A DNA stretch of 64,000 nucleotides from Polaromonas sp. JS666 (GCF_900103405.1 NZ_FNHX01000006.1:62001-126000), one strand, 5' to 3'. Shown: positions 45,406 through 53,695, counted from the stretch's first letter. The notes: generated by a model not told the origin, from the sequence alone. Numbers and translations are program-made.

Positions 45406-46401
45406 CTAGTCAGCCCCCGCCACCGTCCACTGCGCGACGGAAAAGTCCCGCCGTATCAAATTCTCGGCCAGCAAAAACCGTTTCACTTCCTCGATGAGCC
45501 TGAGCCCTTCGGCCGGATAGGCCGTGTCGGGGAAATGCGAGAGCGGATAAGAGTCTTTCACGGCCGCCACCGGAAAGCCGCTGGCTTCGGCATGAAAGGC
45601 GTAATAGGCCGCGTTGTCACGGCGTATGTCCTGCAGGGCCACCGTGCGCGCGCGGCCCCAGGCGGCGGGCAGGCCGGGCGCAGCGGCCAGCAACTGGGGT
45701 GAGGCGACGATGACCGAGGTGCCGCGTAGTGTTGGGTGTCTTTCGGCCTCGTCGATCACCGGGTAGCCGCGCGAGGCCAGCAGCGGGCCGGTGTTGATGG
45801 GCGCGGCAAAGGCCGCCACGGCGCCACGCTCCAGCGCGGGCTCGCCGTCGCGCGGCAGCATGTGCACCACCTTGACGGCTTTCAGGAGCTTTGCCTCCTT
45901 GAGCAGGCCCAGCACATAGCGGTGCATATAGGAGCCCAGTGCGACGCCCACGGTTTTGCCTTCCAGTTCCCTCACGGTTTTCACGCCGCCACGCGGCGTG
46001 AGCAGCCAGACATTCATGCCCACGTTGTCAAAGCCCAGCAGCCGCCCTTCAAAACCCTGGGCGCGCGCGACGACGGCGGGTGTATCGCCGTAGATGCCGA
46101 CGTCGAGGTTGCCGGACACAAAAGCCTCGTTGAGGTCGGGACCGTTGGGAAATACCCGCGTCACCACCTCGCCGAAACCCAGCGGTGCGAGTTCGCGCTG
46201 CAATTGGCCCTGCTGCAGGGCCCAGCCCGTGGCCGAGGCGAGCTTTTTGCCGGGACCGATAAAACCAAGGCGCAGCGCACGGGCGGATGCGGCCTGGCTG
46301 CGCGCCAGGCCGGGCAAGGCCAGTGAAGCCGTTGCCGCCAGCGCCGCGCCCAGCAGGCGGCGGCGAGCAGCGGTAGGGGATGTGTTTTTCAGGTCAGTCA
46401 T
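45406..46401 (-). CDS. Sulfonate/nitrate/taurine-type ABC substrate-binding protein (orphan)
   Basis: 331 residues. A twin-arginine-like signal (RRRLLGAALAATASLALPGLARSQA) opens a NMT1/SsuA-type fold: LRLGFIGPGKKLASATGWAL, FPNGPDLNEAFVSGNLDVGIYGDTPAV and ELEGKTVGVALGSYMHRYV. The relatives bind aliphatic sulfonates, taurine or aryl sulfonates. There is no permease or ATPase gene next to it. The start at 46401 begins the natural signal; TTG 46419 is an alternative. It follows the ferredoxin gene by 14 bp, making a three-gene unit flavoprotein-ferredoxin-receptor. Confidence 0.87.
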   Translation of the reverse strand: MTDLKNTSPTAARRRLLGAALAATASLALPGLARSQAASARALRLGFIGPGKKLASATGWALQQGQLQRELAPLGFGEVVTRVFPNGPDLNEAFVSGNLDVGIYGDTPAVVARAQGFEGRLLGFDNVGMNVWLLTPRGGVKTVRELEGKTVGVALGSYMHRYVLGLLKEAKLLKAVKVVHMLPRDGEPALERGAVAAFAAPINTGPLLASRGYPVIDEAERHPTLRGTSVIVASPQLLAAAPGLPAAWGRARTVALQDIRRDNAAYYAFHAEASGFPVAAVKDSYPLSHFPDTAYPAEGLRLIEEVKRFLLAENLIRRDFSVAQWTVAGAD

Positions 46402-46415
46402 GTCGAATCGCCGCG

Positions 46416-46745
46416 TCAATGCGCGCGCTGTAAAAGTTCATAACTCGCGTCAGCCGCGGCGGTGGACTTGCGCCCCTTGCCCCAGCCTATGGCGCTGCGG
46501 TAGCTGCCCATCAGGGCCTGTGTGCCGGGCGCGTGTTCGTTGATGGAGGCGGCATGGTCGGCAATCGGCGCGACGTAGAGCGCGTCCTCGGGGCAGTAGA
46601 GCTCGCACATAAAGCAGGTCTGGCAGTCGGCCTGGCGCGCGATCACGGGCGGGCCGCCGGGCACGATGTCAAACACATTGGTGGGACAGGCATGCACGCA
46701 GATGTTGCAGGCGGTGCAGCGGCTGGCGCTGACAATTTCAATCAT
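46416..46745 (-). CDS. 4Fe-4S ferredoxin-type protein (AprB-like)
   Basis: 109 residues with two complete 4Fe-4S motifs: CTACNICVHACP and CQTCFMCELYCP, each C-x2-C-x2-C-x3-C-P. A C-terminal tail of about 40 residues follows. The arrangement resembles the beta subunit of adenylylsulfate reductase or similar electron-transfer partners of flavoproteins. It overlaps the flavoprotein gene by 4 bp (ATGA), so the two are made together and very probably bind each other. Which donor or acceptor they use is not evident. Confidence 0.85.
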   Translation of the reverse strand: MIEIVSASRCTACNICVHACPTNVFDIVPGGPPVIARQADCQTCFMCELYCPEDALYVAPIADHAASINEHAPGTQALMGSYRSAIGWGKGRKSTAAADASYELLQRAH

Positions 46746-48385
46746 GCGGCCACCTCCTGTGCAGCCCGCACCGACGGCGCGCCGTCCACCGCATGTTTGC
46801 GCACCCAGACCTCGTCAAGCCCGCCGCTGAGCAGCCGGTGGCGCTGCAGCGGGTCGCTGGCTGTGTGCTCCTTGCGCCTGTGCATGCCGCGCGTTTCGGT
46901 GCGCTGCAAGGCGCTGCGGTACATCCAGCGCGAGGTGGCCAGCATGGCCGCGGCTTCACGCGCGCGCACCGCTTCCTGCGCATTGGCCGCGGGCGCGCCC
47001 GCGCGCAGGCGATGCCACAGGGCGTCGAGCCGCTGCAGGGAATCTTCGAGCAGGTCGCCGCGCCGGTACCAGTTGCGTTCATAAGGAAAGACCTCGGCCT
47101 GCACCGCGCGTATGACGTCGGCACTGTCGGGCGCCTGGCTGCCCCGGCCTTGCAGGCCTGCGCCGCCCGCGCGCAAGGCCACACGCTGCGCCGAGCCGCG
47201 CGCACTGCGGCCGAAATCGGCCGCGCCCGCACCGGCCCAGAAGCCCGAGGACAAGGCCCAGGCAGCGTTATGGCTGCCGCCGCCGGTGAAACCGCCGCAG
47301 ATCAGCTCGCGCGTGGCGGCGTCGCCCGCGGCGTAAAGGCCTGGCACGGTAGTCGCGCAGTGCTCGTTCACCAGGTGCAGGCCACCGGTGCCGCGCACCG
47401 TGCCCTCCAGCCGCAAGGTCACCGGGAAGTGCTGGGTGAAGGGGTTGATGCCCTGCCGGTCGAAGGAGACAAAGAAATTGGGCTGGGCCGTGCGCATCCA
47501 GGCGCGTATGTCGGCACCGGCGCGGTCCAGGCAAGCGTAGACCGGCTGGCTTTGCAGGGTCTGCGCAATCACGCTGCGCCCGCGCGCGGAGCCCGCGCCT
47601 TCAATCGGCGAGCCGTCCTGGTAGTAAAAAGTCGCCCAGTTGTAGAACAGCGACTTGGTGACCGACGAAAACGCCGGTCCCAAGCCGTAGGCATTGGAGA
47701 ACTCCATGCCCGACAGTTCGGCGCCGGCCTCGGCCGCCATCAGCAGGCCGTCACCGGTCAGCACATTGCAGCCCAGCGCGCGGCTCAGGAAAGCGCAGCC
47801 ACCGGTGGCGATGACCACGGCGCCCGCGCGCGCCACCCAGGTTTCGCCGCTCTGGCGGTTGACGCCGGTAGCACCGCACACCGTACCGCTGTCATCGACC
47901 AGCAGTTCCAGCGCGGGGCTATGGTCGATGATGCGGGCGCCGGCTGCCTTGACCTGCTTGCGCATCAATCGCATGTATTCGGGGCCTTGCAGCGAGGTGC
48001 GGCGCAGCTGGCCGTCGGCATCAACGGGAAACGGATAGCCCCATTCGGTGAGCAGGTCCACGTTGGCCCAGGTCTGTGCCAGCACGCGGTCCATCCAGGC
48101 ATGCTCGGCCAGGTGGCCGCCCATGGCCAGGCGGCTGGCCTTGGCTTCTTCGCGCGCGGCGCCGTCGGGCGAGACATGCCAGAGCCCGGTACCCGATGGC
48201 GCGGTGGCGCCCGAGGTACCGCAATAGCCCTTGTCGGCCAGCAGCACCGAGGCGCCTGTAGCCGCCGCGCTGATGGCGGCCCAGGCCCCGGCAGGGCCGC
48301 CGCCTATGACCAGCACATCGACCTCGTGCCGTACCGCGCCCGCCGCATTCGACAGCCGCTCAAGATCCCAATCCCGTGTTCCCAT
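46742..48385 (-). CDS. FAD-dependent oxidoreductase, fumarate reductase/AprA-like flavoprotein
   Basis: 547 residues. The FAD-binding beta-alpha-beta unit is VDVLVIGGGPAGAWAAISAA, the second FAD segment is VVIATGGCAFLSRA, and VPGLYAAGDAATRELICGG closes the fold. Together with the ferredoxin it resembles the AprBA/succinate dehydrogenase flavoprotein family. Dissimilatory AprA is longer (about 620), so this is a relative, not APS reductase itself. It starts a unit with the ferredoxin and the sulfonate-type receptor; use of an organosulfur or similar compound is a reasonable but unproven guess. Confidence 0.85.
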   Translation of the reverse strand: MGTRDWDLERLSNAAGAVRHEVDVLVIGGGPAGAWAAISAAATGASVLLADKGYCGTSGATAPSGTGLWHVSPDGAAREEAKASRLAMGGHLAEHAWMDRVLAQTWANVDLLTEWGYPFPVDADGQLRRTSLQGPEYMRLMRKQVKAAGARIIDHSPALELLVDDSGTVCGATGVNRQSGETWVARAGAVVIATGGCAFLSRALGCNVLTGDGLLMAAEAGAELSGMEFSNAYGLGPAFSSVTKSLFYNWATFYYQDGSPIEGAGSARGRSVIAQTLQSQPVYACLDRAGADIRAWMRTAQPNFFVSFDRQGINPFTQHFPVTLRLEGTVRGTGGLHLVNEHCATTVPGLYAAGDAATRELICGGFTGGGSHNAAWALSSGFWAGAGAADFGRSARGSAQRVALRAGGAGLQGRGSQAPDSADVIRAVQAEVFPYERNWYRRGDLLEDSLQRLDALWHRLRAGAPAANAQEAVRAREAAAMLATSRWMYRSALQRTETRGMHRRKEHTASDPLQRHRLLSGGLDEVWVRKHAVDGAPSVRAAQEVAA

Positions 48386-48555
48386 TGCCTGCTCCTGAAG
48401 TTCCGCATGGGCGGCAGCCGCTTTTCAAAACAGCGGAGGCGCCAGGGGCAACTCTAGGCAGGCCCGGTCGGCTTGCGAACGAAGCTTTCCGGTTAAAGAT
48501 AGTTGGAAATGACAGGTCTCGGCGAACCGGAACCGGCAGGGGGCGGCGCGCAGCC

Positions 48556-50922
48556 TTACTGCAGGAAGCCCATGCTGCGCCCTTCGCGCACCTCGGGTTT
48601 GATGCGGTGCTCGGCTTCCAGCTGCGCGAGGAATTCCTCGGCCGAGAACTCGGCCGCGAGGATATCCACCTGGCGCTTGACGGCCGCGAAATCGCCGGGG
48701 CACAGCTGGGTGAGTTTGCCCAGGCGCTCACGCAGCTCGCCGGTCAGCAAGGCTGTATCGCCGGCCAGGGCCTCGACCACAAACATGGTTTCGCGCTGCT
48801 CGCGCGTCAACGGCATGAAGCGGATCTTGAAGGTGAAGCGGCGCAGCGCCGCCTGGTCCAGGCTGTCGAACAGGTTGGTGGTGCAAATGAAGATGCCGGC
48901 GTGGCGCTCCATGCCCTGCAGCATTTCGTTGACCTCGGTCACCTCGTAAGTGCGCTGGGCGCCGCGCCTGTCCTGCAAAAAGCTGTCGGCCTCGTCGAGC
49001 AGCAGCACGGCTTTTTCGGACTCGGCCTCGCGGAACATGGCGGCCATGTTCTGTTCGGTCTCGCCGACGTACTTGCTCATGAGGTCGCTGGCCTGCTTGA
49101 TGATCAGGGGCAGGTCCAGCGCCTTGGCGATGTGTTCAGCCAGTGCGGTCTTGCCGGTGCCGGGCGGGCCGTAAAAACACAGGCTGCCGTGGCCGCGGCT
49201 TTTAAGGGCCTCGACGATGCGCGGCACTTCAAAGCGCGACTCGACATGGAGCATGGACAGGTCGTAGGTGGTGACGCTGCGCCGCCCCGCCGCCTCCGAT
49301 TTGTTGCCCAGGGCCACGTCGGCGTTCTTGAGCTGCCGCTCTATCAGCGACTCCATCAGCAGCGGCCGGCCGCCGGCCAGGACGGCTTGCATGGCCTGGC
49401 CGTCGACCTGCGCGTCTATCTTTTCCTCGGGCGCGCTGGCCAGGCGGGCGAAACGAACGGCCGTGCGTATCTGCGCGGGCGTGAGGCCCTTGCGCGCGGT
49501 GAGTTTGGCCACAAAGGCGTCGCTGACCTGCACGCCCTCCAGCGTCTTGCGCACCACGCCCTCGCGCGCGCCGGGCGGCGGCGAGCGCAGCTCCAGGTGG
49601 TAGGCGAAGCGGCGGCGGAAGGCCGGGTCTATCTGCTCGATGCGGTTGGTGACCCACAGCGTGGGCACGGTGTTGGACTCCAGGATCTGGTTGACCCAGG
49701 CCTTGCCGCTGACCGAGCCGCTGGCCGGCACCGGCAGCTGTTCGGAGCGCGCCATGAGCTGCGCGGCTTCGCTGGAGATGGGCGGGAACACGTCTTCGAC
49801 TTCATCGAACAGCAAAGCCGAATGGGTGCTGCCCTTGAGGAAGACCTGCGCGATCTGCAGCGAGCGGTAGCGGTCGCGCCCGCTCAGCGAGTTGCCGTCG
49901 CGGTCGGCGTATTCAACTTCAAACAGGTCCAGCCCGGCGGCCTGCGACACAACCTTGGCGAGTTCGGTCTTGCCGGTGCCGGGCGGGCCGTAAAGCAGCA
50001 CGTTGACACCCTGCTCCTTGGTGGCCACGGCATTGCGCAGCAGGGACACCAGCACCTGCGCGTCTTCCTGCACAAAGGCGAAATCGGCCAGGCCCAGGCT
50101 GCTGTGCGCGGCGGGGCGGGTGAAGACGGCCATGAGTTCGTTCTGGTCGCGGTATTCGCGCATCAGCACGGGCGGCAGTTTTTCGCTGACCTTCATGAGG
50201 TCGGCCAGGTCGGTGATGTTGTGCTCGGAGATCAGGTTCTCGACCATGCCTATGCGCTCCAGGCGCGAACCCGCGCGCAAGGCCTCGGCGACCTCAGGCG
50301 CCTTGACGCCGGCCACGTCGGCGATGGCGGCATAGGCCTCGGGCGCGTTGTTGACCTTGAACTCCACCAGCAGGGAGCGCAGGTCGCGCTGGTAGCGCGC
50401 CAGCGTGCCGTAGAGCAGCAGCGCGCGCTCGGCGCGGTTGAGCTGCAGCAGGTTGGCCAGTGCATCGATGTTTTTTTCAACCAGGGTGGATTGTTTCTTG
50501 AGCGCGTGCGTAAGCCAGTCGCCGGTAGCGGCCAGCACCGAGAGCAAATCCCTGGGCTGGTCCTTGGCGTGTTCGTCGAGGTAGAAGAACAGCGTGCCCT
50601 CTTCGTAGGGGCCGCGCCAGGCGCCGTGGCGCGCCATGAACTCGGCGTCGGTCAGGCTTTCGTGGCCGCGCCAGAATTCGTTGTCCTTGCAGCGGCGCAC
50701 CAGGAATTCACGCAGGCGCTGCAGCGCGGGCAGCGGCCAGACCAGGTGCCGGCCGGACAGCGAGAGCAGGCTGTTGAGGTCGCGCCTGACGTTGAACTTG
50801 GCGCCCTGGCGCGCCGCCAGCGTCAGCACGAAATGCGAACACATCAGGTCCAGCACCGGCGCCTCCTTCAGCCCGGGGGACAGCAGCCACTGCTGCTGCT
50901 CGCTAACGGAACGCTTGCTCAT
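48556..50922 (-). CDS. Tandem AAA+ ATPase of unknown function
   Basis: 788 residues. About 300 N-terminal residues of no recognised domain precede two AAA+ modules: the first with LLYGPPGTGKTELAK (about 310) and Walker B SALLFDEVEDVFPP, the second with CFYGPPGTGKTALAE (about 600) and VLLLDEADSFLQDRRGA. Both have the expected sensor and arginine-finger regions (TNRIEQIDPAFRRRF; TNLFDSLDQAALRRF). It may be an unfoldase or remodelling ATPase with a target bound by the N-terminal part. GGGAGG lies 7 nt before ATG 50922. It stands alone on its strand between the flavoprotein gene and ilvA. Confidence 0.85.
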   Translation of the reverse strand: MSKRSVSEQQQWLLSPGLKEAPVLDLMCSHFVLTLAARQGAKFNVRRDLNSLLSLSGRHLVWPLPALQRLREFLVRRCKDNEFWRGHESLTDAEFMARHGAWRGPYEEGTLFFYLDEHAKDQPRDLLSVLAATGDWLTHALKKQSTLVEKNIDALANLLQLNRAERALLLYGTLARYQRDLRSLLVEFKVNNAPEAYAAIADVAGVKAPEVAEALRAGSRLERIGMVENLISEHNITDLADLMKVSEKLPPVLMREYRDQNELMAVFTRPAAHSSLGLADFAFVQEDAQVLVSLLRNAVATKEQGVNVLLYGPPGTGKTELAKVVSQAAGLDLFEVEYADRDGNSLSGRDRYRSLQIAQVFLKGSTHSALLFDEVEDVFPPISSEAAQLMARSEQLPVPASGSVSGKAWVNQILESNTVPTLWVTNRIEQIDPAFRRRFAYHLELRSPPPGAREGVVRKTLEGVQVSDAFVAKLTARKGLTPAQIRTAVRFARLASAPEEKIDAQVDGQAMQAVLAGGRPLLMESLIERQLKNADVALGNKSEAAGRRSVTTYDLSMLHVESRFEVPRIVEALKSRGHGSLCFYGPPGTGKTALAEHIAKALDLPLIIKQASDLMSKYVGETEQNMAAMFREAESEKAVLLLDEADSFLQDRRGAQRTYEVTEVNEMLQGMERHAGIFICTTNLFDSLDQAALRRFTFKIRFMPLTREQRETMFVVEALAGDTALLTGELRERLGKLTQLCPGDFAAVKRQVDILAAEFSAEEFLAQLEAEHRIKPEVREGRSMGFLQ

Positions 50923-51027
50923 GGACAAACCTCCCTATTGCACTGATTGCACCTGATGCAACGACACCGCTGGTTGACATGCCTCTGGACCTTGCCTGAT
51001 TGACTGGATGCACTACCCTGGCTATGA

Positions 51028-51108
51028 GCGCCTAGGCGCCACGGGGTTCAACGAGACTCCACCATAACGCAGCTTGAAGCATCATGGAAGACGCTACTTG
51101 AACCCCGT
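51028..51108. repeat. 12-bp palindrome and 11-bp inverted repeat upstream of ilvA
   Basis: GCGCCTAGGCGC (51028-51039) is a perfect palindrome. It is followed by ACGGGGTTCAA (51041-51051) and its exact complement TTGAACCCCGT (51098-51108), 46 nt apart. Both lie in the 268-bp gap between the divergent AAA+ and ilvA genes. The role is unknown; it could be an operator or a leader RNA stem. Confidence 0.6.
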
Positions 51109-51190
51109 CGTGTGAAATGCGCCACAGAATCGCTACCGTTACACGCGGACAATCACACGGCACAATCCCACCATCGCCACAGAGGACATC

Positions 51191-52393
51191 ATGCTCAGCC
51201 TTACCGACATCGAACAGGCCGCCCAGCGCCTGCAGGGCCATTTGCTGGACACGCCCTGCGTGGAATCCCGGACGCTGTCGCAGCTGACGGGCGCGCAGAT
51301 TTTCCTGAAGTTCGAAAACCTCCAGTACACCGCATCCTTCAAGGAGCGTGGCGCTTGTAACAAGCTCGCGCAACTGTCAGCCGACGAACGGCGCCGCGGC
51401 GTGATCGCCATGAGCGCGGGTAACCATGCCCAGGGCGTGGCCTACCATGCGCAGCGCCTGGGCCTGCGGGCGGTGATCGTGATGCCGCGCTTCACGCCCG
51501 GCGTGAAGATAGAGCGCACCCGCGGCTTCGGCGCCGAGGTGGTGCTGCACGGCGACTCGCTGGACGAGTCGCGCGCCCACGCCCTGCAGCTGGCCGAACG
51601 CGAAGGCCTGGTCTTTGTGCACCCCTATGACGACGAGGCCATCGTCGCGGGCCAGGGCACCGTCGGGCTGGAAATGCTGCATGCCGTGCCCGAGCTGGAC
51701 ACCCTGGTCATTGCCGTGGGCGGCGGCGGCCTGATCGCGGGCATGGCCACGGCGGCCAAGGCCCTCAAGCCCGGCATTGAAATCATCGGCGTGCAGACCT
51801 CCCGCTTCCCGGGCATGGTCAACGCCATCAAAGGCACCAAGCACCCGCAGGGCACCAGCACCATCGCCGAGGGCATCGCCGTCGGCACGCCGGGCCTCAT
51901 CCCGCAAGCCATCATCGCCAAACTGGTGGACGACCTGGTGCTGGTCGACGAAGGCGACATCGAGCAGGCCATGGTCATGCTGCTCGAGATCGAAAAAACC
52001 CTGGTGGAGGGCGCGGGCGCGGCCGGGCTGGCGGCACTGCTCAAGTACCCGGCGCGCTTTGCCGGCAAGAAGGTCGGCCTGGTGCTGTGCGGCGGCAACA
52101 TCGACCCGCTGCTGCTCGCGGCCATCATCGAGCGCGGCATGGTGCGCGCCGGGCGCCTGGCGCGCATCAAGGTCAGCGTGCGCGACATTCCGGGCTCCCT
52201 GGCGAAGATCACCGCCACCGTGGCCGATGCCGGGGCCAATATCGACGAGGTGCACCACCAGCGCGCCTTCACCATGCTGTCAGCCCAGAACGTGGAGATC
52301 GAGCTGGTGATACAGACGCGCGGGCGCGACCACATCCAGCAGGTGCTGGTGGCGCTCAACGCCGCCGGCTACGAGGCTTCGGAGCAGCACTGA
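51191..52393 (+). CDS. ilvA: Threonine ammonia-lyase (threonine dehydratase)
   Basis: 400 residues. The PLP lysine lies in ASFKERGACNK, and the phosphate loop is VGGGGLIAGM. The C-terminal 70 residues are one ACT domain (IKVSVRDIPGSLAKITATVADAG), so it is the shorter IlvA/TdcB-type with a single ACT module, converting L-threonine to 2-oxobutanoate. GAGGA precedes the ATG. Whether it is biosynthetic (isoleucine-inhibited) or catabolic cannot be told from the sequence alone. The upstream gap contains two symmetric elements that could control it. Confidence 0.93.
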   Translation: MLSLTDIEQAAQRLQGHLLDTPCVESRTLSQLTGAQIFLKFENLQYTASFKERGACNKLAQLSADERRRGVIAMSAGNHAQGVAYHAQRLGLRAVIVMPRFTPGVKIERTRGFGAEVVLHGDSLDESRAHALQLAEREGLVFVHPYDDEAIVAGQGTVGLEMLHAVPELDTLVIAVGGGGLIAGMATAAKALKPGIEIIGVQTSRFPGMVNAIKGTKHPQGTSTIAEGIAVGTPGLIPQAIIAKLVDDLVLVDEGDIEQAMVMLLEIEKTLVEGAGAAGLAALLKYPARFAGKKVGLVLCGGNIDPLLLAAIIERGMVRAGRLARIKVSVRDIPGSLAKITATVADAGANIDEVHHQRAFTMLSAQNVEIELVIQTRGRDHIQQVLVALNAAGYEASEQH

Positions 52394-52412
52394 GCGCGGC
52401 GGGGGGCCAGGC

Positions 52413-52877
52413 TCAGTTCCAACCAATCACCTCAAAACCGCGTTCGCTGAGGCAGCGCTGCACAAAGCTGCGGTAGGTGCTGTTGGGTTTGTCGTTGTGA
52501 AACGCCCCCGACACCGCACCGGCCGAGCCGCCCACGGCAGCCCCCGCGGCGCCGGCGCGCAGCACGCCTTCGCCGCCGCGCCCGGTGATCAGGGCGCCCA
52601 CGGCGGAGGCCACGCCGCCGACGGCCGCGCCCTCTCCGGCGCGGCGGCCGACCTCGTTGCCGCTTTGCGACGGGCTGAGCCCGGCGGCCGAGGCCCGCGA
52701 CATGCAGGCATTGACCTCGGCCTGGCCCTGGGCATCGCCCACGCGGTTGAGCGTGGCATTGGGATACAGCACCGGCCTGGCCGAAGCGCTGCTGGGCCCG
52801 CCGGTGGCGCAGGCCGACAGCAAGGCCAGCGCGGACACGGCGGCCGGCAAGAGTCGAAATGAAGTTGGGTATTTCAT
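52413..52877 (-). CDS. Glycine-zipper lipoprotein
   Basis: 154 residues with a lipobox (ALALLSACATGG, acylated Cys after LSA). The central part is a glycine zipper (AGEGAAVGGVASAVGALITG...AGAAGAAVGGSAGAVSGAF). Two further cysteines (VNACMSRA and VQRCLSERGFEVIGWN) probably form a disulfide bridge. It should sit in the outer membrane or its inner leaflet. GGAAGGAACGC precedes ATG 52877. It is convergent with ilvA, ending 19 bp from its stop. The function is unknown. Confidence 0.8.
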   Translation of the reverse strand: MKYPTSFRLLPAAVSALALLSACATGGPSSASARPVLYPNATLNRVGDAQGQAEVNACMSRASAAGLSPSQSGNEVGRRAGEGAAVGGVASAVGALITGRGGEGVLRAGAAGAAVGGSAGAVSGAFHNDKPNSTYRSFVQRCLSERGFEVIGWN

Positions 52878-53014
52878 GCGTTCCTTCCGCAAACAAGCAT
52901 GGGTAAAGGGTAACGCAACTGGGCAAAGCAGCCGGCGGTGGCGGCCTGTTTGCCGCCGGGGCGCCGCATGCGGCTAAAATCTGCCCAGACTTTCAAGCAA
53001 TTCAGGAACCTCCC

Positions 53015-53182
53015 ATGTCCAGTTCAGCCAACCACACCACCAATGCCGCCCACGACAGCCCTACGCCCGCCCAGGAGCAGGAAGCCGTTGACGCCATCGT
53101 CCCCGTGATCCCAATCGTTCTGCCCGTGGTCGGCGGCGTGCTGATGTTCCTGCTGGCCTTTATCGCCATCTACATGGCCTGA
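53015..53182 (+). CDS. Small (55-residue) single-pass membrane protein
   Basis: Starts ATG 53015 with CAGGAACC upstream and reads MSSSANHTTNAAHDSPTPAQ, then a charged stretch and one hydrophobic helix VIPIVLPVVGGVLMFLLAFI before IYMA and TGA. The N-terminal 30 residues are soluble. Nothing is known to me about the family, but the reading frame, ribosome site and strong terminator right after it (19 bp) point to a real gene. It is too short for usual automated gene calling. Confidence 0.7.
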   Translation: MSSSANHTTNAAHDSPTPAQEQEAVDAIVPVIPIVLPVVGGVLMFLLAFIAIYMA

Positions 53183-53200
53183 TACTCCCCCGCTTCCCCT

Positions 53201-53227
53201 AAAAAGTCCGCAGCCTGCGGACTTTTT
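53201..53227. terminator. Bidirectional intrinsic terminator after the 55-residue gene
   Basis: Perfect 12-bp stem AAAAAGTCCGCA (53201-53212) / TGCGGACTTTTT (53216-53227), 3-nt loop, with a further T. The A tract on one side and T tract on the other allow it to work on both strands. Confidence 0.9.
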
Positions 53228-53355
53228 TGTTTCCGGCCCTGGCGCCCGCCGCCGGCCCGTTTCACCGCAAAAACCGCCGTGAAACCGTAGCCCAGGTGCC
53301 CTTCGCGGCATTCCATACCCCCATGTCAGGGCTGCCTGAACCCCTGCGCATGGTA

Positions 53356-53384
53356 TGCATAACCTCATGCAAGTTCTGCATAAC
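53356..53384. promoter_or_regulatory. Candidate operator upstream of pckG (TGCAT repeats)
   Basis: TGCAT-N6-ATGCA (53356-53371) is an inverted repeat; a second direct TGCATAAC starts at 53377, 21 bp after the first TGCATAAC at 53356, which is two helical turns. Such a phased pair suggests one regulator binding twice. Unverified. Confidence 0.45.
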
Positions 53385-53604
53385 TTTTGACGGTAACTGC
53401 AAGGTAACCCGCGCCTATCTTCTTAAAATGAATTCTCTGGCCGACCCGTGGAAGGCGGAAAAGCAGGTCTTCCGGCCGCTTTTTTGACCTTGCGCCGCAG
53501 CACCTCCGGGCTTGCGGCCCCCGCCCGCCGACCAGGACCCGGTTGTTGCGTGAGCTGCCCTGTTTCAGGCCCGTCAGGGCCCGGTTCGGAAAAGCCCCCA
53601 AGCC

Positions 53605-53669
53605 TTATTTCGACAGTCGTTTCGATGTCGCAACCTCTTTCGGTTGCCGCGCGACGCCTCTCGAAATAA
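53605..53669 (+). promoter_or_regulatory. Structured pckG leader (nested inverted repeats)
   Basis: Outer perfect stem TTATTTCGA (53605-53613) / TCGAAATAA (53661-53669); inner hairpin GCAACC (53630-53635) / GGTTGC (53642-53647) with a 6-nt loop; between them GTCG (53616-53619) can pair with CGAC (53652-53655). A second TTTCGA (53620-53625) competes for the TCGAAA arm. The structure ends 26 nt before the pckG ATG. It matches no riboswitch class that I know. Confidence 0.5.
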
Positions 53670-53695
53670 CGCTTTTTAACTTTGGAGTTTTTTCG

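Larger units (their letters stand above)
53228..53695 (+). other. pckG upstream region (no gene)
   Basis: 468 bp with no convincing open frame. It holds a set of TGCAT repeats near 53356-53384 (candidate operator) and a nested inverted-repeat leader at 53605-53669. Four copies of TTTCGA/TCGAAA occur between 53608 and 53696. No -35/-10 pair with acceptable spacing was found. Confidence 0.5.

Noticed and set aside
48376-50946. Plus-strand open frame of over 850 residues opposite the tandem AAA+ gene
   Set aside because: Low-complexity antisense translation; the minus-strand frame has two AAA+ modules and a good ribosome site.
51040-51065. tRNA or tmRNA-like 3' end (GGGGTTCAA followed by ACTCCACCA)
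   Set aside because: The T-stem cannot close (no CCCC after a 7-nt loop) and no acceptor partner is upstream.
53387-53429. Possible pckG promoter TTGACG with TAAAAT
   Set aside because: The spacing is about 31 bp, far from the 16-18 bp needed.
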